34,389 nt of DNA. It comes from Merdimonas faecis. Lineage in GTDB: Bacteria; Bacillota; Clostridia; Lachnospirales; Lachnospiraceae. A model generated the notes under the pieces. It searched no databases and had not been told where the DNA came from. It saw nothing but the letters and a program-made list of their open reading frames with translations. The position numbers were made by a program, and so were the translations under genes. Positions 31,783 through 34,389 of the stretch are shown one piece after another. Numbering within the stretch: position 1 is the stretch's first letter; every line of letters starts with the position of its first letter. The DNA lies in assembly GCF_001754075.1 (NCBI RefSeq), contig NZ_MIEH01000011.1, positions 1 through 34,389 of the forward strand. The letters are read 5' to 3'.

Positions 31783-32677
31783 AACCGTTATATTTTTTTG
31801 ATTTGTTTAACAAAATATAAATTCCAATCAATACCAAAATAGTGATTCCAAGTATCATATACATCGTTCCGATATTTACTTGACTTCCGAAAAAATAAAG
31901 ATTGCAATCAAGGGAATCTTTTAGTTTTTCAATAACCTCTGTTGGAATACCTTGATTTTGCATTTCGGCAAGCGCCCCTTGCATTGTATGATTTCGGATA
32001 AGTGATGTACCATAAGTACCCGGCAAAAATGAGATTATTTTTTGCAGCCCTTCTCCAAATGAAGAAATAGGCATATATGCACCACAAATGAAACCATATC
32101 CCGCACTGATGATTGTGCCTACCGCTGAAATTTGTCCTTGTGTTGATAAGAAAAAATTAATAATCGAAGATAATGCTGTTCCAAACAAAACAAGAAGTAA
32201 AATATCAAGAAACAAAAAGAATATATCTGCGAGCGACATATACCAACCGACAATAGCTACATAAGTAAGACAGATACCCGTTGCAGCAAAGCAAATAATA
32301 AGTGTTGAAAGCAAGGTTGCAACATAATAACTCAACGAAAGTGTAGCTGACTTTACAGGAGATATTCTTAAATCTCTTATCGTACCATTTGCTTTATCTT
32401 GCACCATTAAAAAATTAGAACAAAAAGCAACCGTTACACACGAAACAGCAAGAATAGATGAGATAAGTTGACCGCCTACCAGTCCCTCTATTATGCTTTC
32501 TGATAGTTTTAATGAATTAGGTAAATTAGATGTAAAACTATCCCGATACACATTCCCAAGAAAAGTCACATAAAGTACAAGCAATATAGCAGGCGTTATC
32601 AAAGAGGTAAAGAACATTCCCTTATCTTTGAAAAACAATTTGATATTTCTTTTGATAAGAATGAAAGCCATACTCAT
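31781..32677 (-). CDS. ABC-2 type transporter permease of the nested element
   Basis: This 298-aa membrane protein has six predicted helices: one near residues 22-42, then a periplasmic stretch of about 45 residues, and five more from about 50-270 (for example LFLDILLLVLFGTALSSIINFFL and MILGITILVLIGIYILL). It is a DrrB-like ABC-2 permease with the typical conserved AGYGFICGAYMPIS patch. It overlaps the ATPase gene by 4 nt (ATGA). It ends KKYNG at a TAA lying exactly where the IS30 target duplication starts, so the coding sequence is complete. Confidence 0.9.
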   Translation of the reverse strand: MSMAFILIKRNIKLFFKDKGMFFTSLITPAILLVLYVTFLGNVYRDSFTSNLPNSLKLSESIIEGLVGGQLISSILAVSCVTVAFCSNFLMVQDKANGTIRDLRISPVKSATLSLSYYVATLLSTLIICFAATGICLTYVAIVGWYMSLADIFFLFLDILLLVLFGTALSSIINFFLSTQGQISAVGTIISAGYGFICGAYMPISSFGEGLQKIISFLPGTYGTSLIRNHTMQGALAEMQNQGIPTEVIEKLKDSLDCNLYFFGSQVNIGTMYMILGITILVLIGIYILLNKSKKYNG

Positions 32678-33588
32678 TTTTCTGCACCTCCCACCAATGT
32701 TTTGCCCGTAACAGCAAGAAAAACATCGTCCATTTTTCCTTTTGTTATTTCGTAATCATTAAACAACTGCGGATTACGAATAATCAATTCAGTTGCAGCC
32801 TTTGTATTCGGTACAGAAAGGCGATAACCGTTTCGGATTTGCTCATATTCCACATCAAGTGCTTTAATATCCTTTTCATCTACATCATAAATTGTGATGT
32901 AATCCCCAGTATAAATATTTTTTAATTCAAGAGGAGTACCCTCTGCGGATATTTTCCCATCATCAATGATTACAACATAATCAGCTTCCGCAGCTTCTTC
33001 CATATAGTGCGTAGTTAAAAATACAGTCATATTTTCATCTTTGCGAAAACTTGATATAACATTCCAAATAAGTCGGCGTGTCTGTGGATCAAGCCCTGTT
33101 GTCGGCTCATCAAGAATAAGGATTTTAGGCTTATGAAACAAAGCCCTTGCAATATCAATTCTTCGGCGTTGTCCTCCTGATAATTTACCAACGGTGCGTT
33201 TCAATAAGTTTTCAAAATCTAATATTTTCGCCAATTCCTCAAGTCGTTTCTTAAACTCCATTCCAGTAATGCCATATAAAGCGGCACGACTTTCCAAATT
33301 ATCATAAACAGAAAGGGCAGAATCCAAGACAGATGATTGAAAAACTACACCCAGCTCACGCTTAATATAGTCCATATCCTTATCTAAATCGTGTTTATCA
33401 ATAAAAACGCTTCCACTGTCTTTCGATAGTTGTCCACACATAATATTGATTGTAGTTGATTTTCCTGCCCCATTGATACCAAGAAAGGCAAACAACTCTC
33501 CTTTTTTTACACGAAAACTCAAATTCTGAACAGCGTTTACACTTCCAAAACTTTTATTAAGATTATTGATTTGAATAATATTGCTCAT
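32674..33588 (-). CDS. ABC transporter ATP-binding protein (DrrA-like) of the nested element
   Basis: The protein has 304 aa: an ABC ATPase with Walker A GINGAGKST at residues 37-45, signature LSGGQRRR at 136, Walker B ILILDE at 156-161 and the switch His in TTHYMEEA. The C-terminal 85 residues form the usual DrrA-type extension. It works with the permease that follows with a 4-nt overlap, probably exporting a drug or antimicrobial peptide. ATG 33588 has AGGAGGA upstream. A 17-nt-spaced promoter lies about 120 nt before it, giving a long 5' leader of unknown purpose. Confidence 0.94.
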   Translation of the reverse strand: MSNIIQINNLNKSFGSVNAVQNLSFRVKKGELFAFLGINGAGKSTTINIMCGQLSKDSGSVFIDKHDLDKDMDYIKRELGVVFQSSVLDSALSVYDNLESRAALYGITGMEFKKRLEELAKILDFENLLKRTVGKLSGGQRRRIDIARALFHKPKILILDEPTTGLDPQTRRLIWNVISSFRKDENMTVFLTTHYMEEAAEADYVVIIDDGKISAEGTPLELKNIYTGDYITIYDVDEKDIKALDVEYEQIRNGYRLSVPNTKAATELIIRNPQLFNDYEITKGKMDDVFLAVTGKTLVGGAEK

Positions 33589-33706
33589 TCAATTTCCTCC
33601 TGTATAATCGGTTTTTATCTCGCATAGAGAACAATCAATATAATCTTTTCCTGTTCTAATCGAACTCCAAATTAGTAGATGCAGTGCGATACCGTAAATT
33701 AAATTT

Positions 33707-33735
33707 ATTATAGCATAATGAATTACCAAAGTCAT
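33707..33735 (-). promoter_or_regulatory. Promoter of the nested-element ABC operon
   Basis: ATGACT (33735-33730) and TATAAT (33712-33707) are 17 nt apart on the minus strand. The leader to the ATPase start is about 110 nt, with only short potential stems. Confidence 0.6.
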
Positions 33736-33760
33736 TATGAAAGAGAACACATCGAATCAT

Positions 33761-33801
33761 AATTGTGGCAGGCAAAGTTTTAATTTTTGACTGCCACAAT
33801 T
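33761..33801. repeat. Stem-loop between tnpV and the ABC operon
   Basis: AATTGTGGCAG and CTGCCACAATT form 11-bp perfect arms with a 19-nt loop. On the plus strand it is followed by TTTAATATT, on the minus strand by no T-run. It probably ends tnpV transcription (stop at 33826) with limited efficiency. Confidence 0.45.
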
Positions 33802-33825
33802 TTAATATTCTATATATTACATTTT

Positions 33826-34206
33826 TTACTTATAGATAATATCGGCATATACAATTTCTCGTGCTCTTGCCTGTATCTCATTCATTCGACCAACCCACAA
33901 CATCGGTTTTTCTACTTTAAGTTGTTCGGTCACGCCCTCCTTGTCAGCCATTTGCTCGACCAATCGAAATATCATTTCCGTTGCCTGTTCGTCAATATCA
34001 GTAAGGTAACAGTTCAATTTTCCGCTTGTGAGAAGCGTGATGTAAACTGCCCGTTTATGTTCCTGTAAATAGCGTTTGTGTCGCTGCCCCCATAAGCCGA
34101 TAGGCTTGTGTTCTTTTTCGGTTGGTAAAATAAGGCAAGGAATATAATAATCCCCCTGCAATTCATACCAAAGACCATTGCTTTCATCATAAATATACTT
34201 GTCCAT
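33826..34206 (-). CDS. tnpV: TnpV-like transposon-encoded protein
   Basis: This 126-aa soluble protein matches TnpV (YIYDESNGLWYELQGDYYIPCLILP...PIGLWGQRHKRYLQEHK...LLTSGKLNCYLTDIDEQA...VTEQLK), a small protein of unknown function carried by Tn4451-type and related clostridial elements. ATG 34206 has GGAGG 8 nt upstream; a longer in-frame start at 34239 runs through that site. It is the last gene before the right end of the nested element, its usual terminal position. Confidence 0.85.
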   Translation of the reverse strand: MDKYIYDESNGLWYELQGDYYIPCLILPTEKEHKPIGLWGQRHKRYLQEHKRAVYITLLTSGKLNCYLTDIDEQATEMIFRLVEQMADKEGVTEQLKVEKPMLWVGRMNEIQARAREIVYADIIYK

Positions 34207-34233
34207 TAAAAAATCCTCCGTTATAATATATTC

Positions 34234-34263
34234 GCACATATGTCACAGTTCTCCGATTGCCAC
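34234..34263 (+). promoter_or_regulatory. Two-block motif near the right end
   Basis: GCACA, TATGTCACAGT and CCGATTGCCAC with 0- and 3-nt gaps on the plus strand repeat the motif upstream of int (27549-27579, minus strand). It lies 40 nt inside the right att repeat and 28 nt before tnpV on the opposite strand, in the position of an arm-type recombinase site. Confidence 0.5.
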
Positions 34264-34302
34264 ACTTTGTTATATCTTGTTATGAGATTTTCTTGCCCTT
34301 AA

Positions 34303-34318
34303 TTTTGCCCTTATAAGC
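34303..34318 (+). repeat. Putative att repeat, right end of the IME
   Basis: TTTTGCCCTTAT-A-AGC matches 15 of 16 bases of the left copy. A second TTGCCCTT starts 10 nt before it (34293). From here to the window end (34319-34389) I see no complete gene, only an open frame on the minus strand running in from outside the window. Confidence 0.6.
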
Positions 34319-34389
34319 AGTCAGGGAAAGAGTAAACTTGTGTGAAATCATATAAAGGGATAAGGCGAACACATTGCGATAAATCCTTT

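Noticed and set aside
33589-33706. Regulatory riboswitch in the long leader of the nested ABC operon
   Set aside because: Only 4-5-bp stems are visible and there is no terminator or sequestered ribosome binding site.

Overview
The window looks like part of a low-to-mid GC Gram-positive (Firmicutes) genome, most likely a gut Clostridia/Lachnospiraceae-type organism. Reasons: strong GGAGG-type ribosome binding sites, frequent TTG starts, a Tn1549/CTn-type conjugation module with class B sortase, PrgI, VirB4, VirB6 and VirD4 proteins, and TnpV- and MobA/MobL-bearing mobile genes. Family names come from recognising the protein sequences by eye; no database search was possible.

Layout. (1) 116-5188, minus strand: a stand-alone OmpR-type winged-helix protein, then an ABC-2 transporter operon (ATPase plus two permeases) preceded by a two-component system that ends in its own terminator. 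(2) 5291-8031, minus strand, visibly AT-rich: a TetR repressor, an ABC exporter and a small coupled ORF. Three matching 21-bp operator-like palindromes lie in the tetR and exporter promoters. (3) 8291-25159, minus strand apart from one antisense gene, more GC-rich: the transfer region of an integrative and conjugative element (ICE). In transcription order it carries a DUF3991/Toprim protein, a broken Cys-rich gene, a hairpin-rich stretch (candidate oriT), DUF3789, DUF5688, MobC, relaxase, PcfB, an ArdC/LtrC-like protein, a 67-aa protein, VirD4, Maff2, VirB6, PrgI, VirB4, DUF6075, a coiled-coil protein, sortase B and a lysozyme-CHAP hydrolase. A plus-strand membrane-protein gene with its own promoter and terminator sits inside this operon. 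(4) 25316-26086, minus strand: small immunity-like genes, two of three damaged. (5) about 26194-34318: a nested integrative mobilizable element (IME) bounded by near-identical 16-bp repeats. It holds a tyrosine integrase, an XRE repressor divergent from an excisionase, a hairpin array (candidate oriT), a MobA/MobL relaxase, an IS30-family insertion, an ABC-2 transporter pair and TnpV.

How the parts work together. The ICE genes supply relaxosome (MobC, relaxase), coupling protein (VirD4), secretion channel (VirB4, VirB6, PrgI, Maff2) and wall processing (hydrolase, sortase). The IME carries its own integrase, excisionase, relaxase and probable oriT but no channel, so it would need a helper such as the surrounding ICE to move. 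Cargo is dominated by efflux/ABC systems with local regulators (TetR, two-component system).

The observations most worth a second look are: the operator set of the TetR/exporter pair; two genes that appear broken by one missing A in an A-run; the antisense gene in the transfer operon; the two hairpin arrays; the paired two-block motif next to int and the right end of the IME; and the IS30 copy that landed exactly between the ABC permease stop codon and its terminator.
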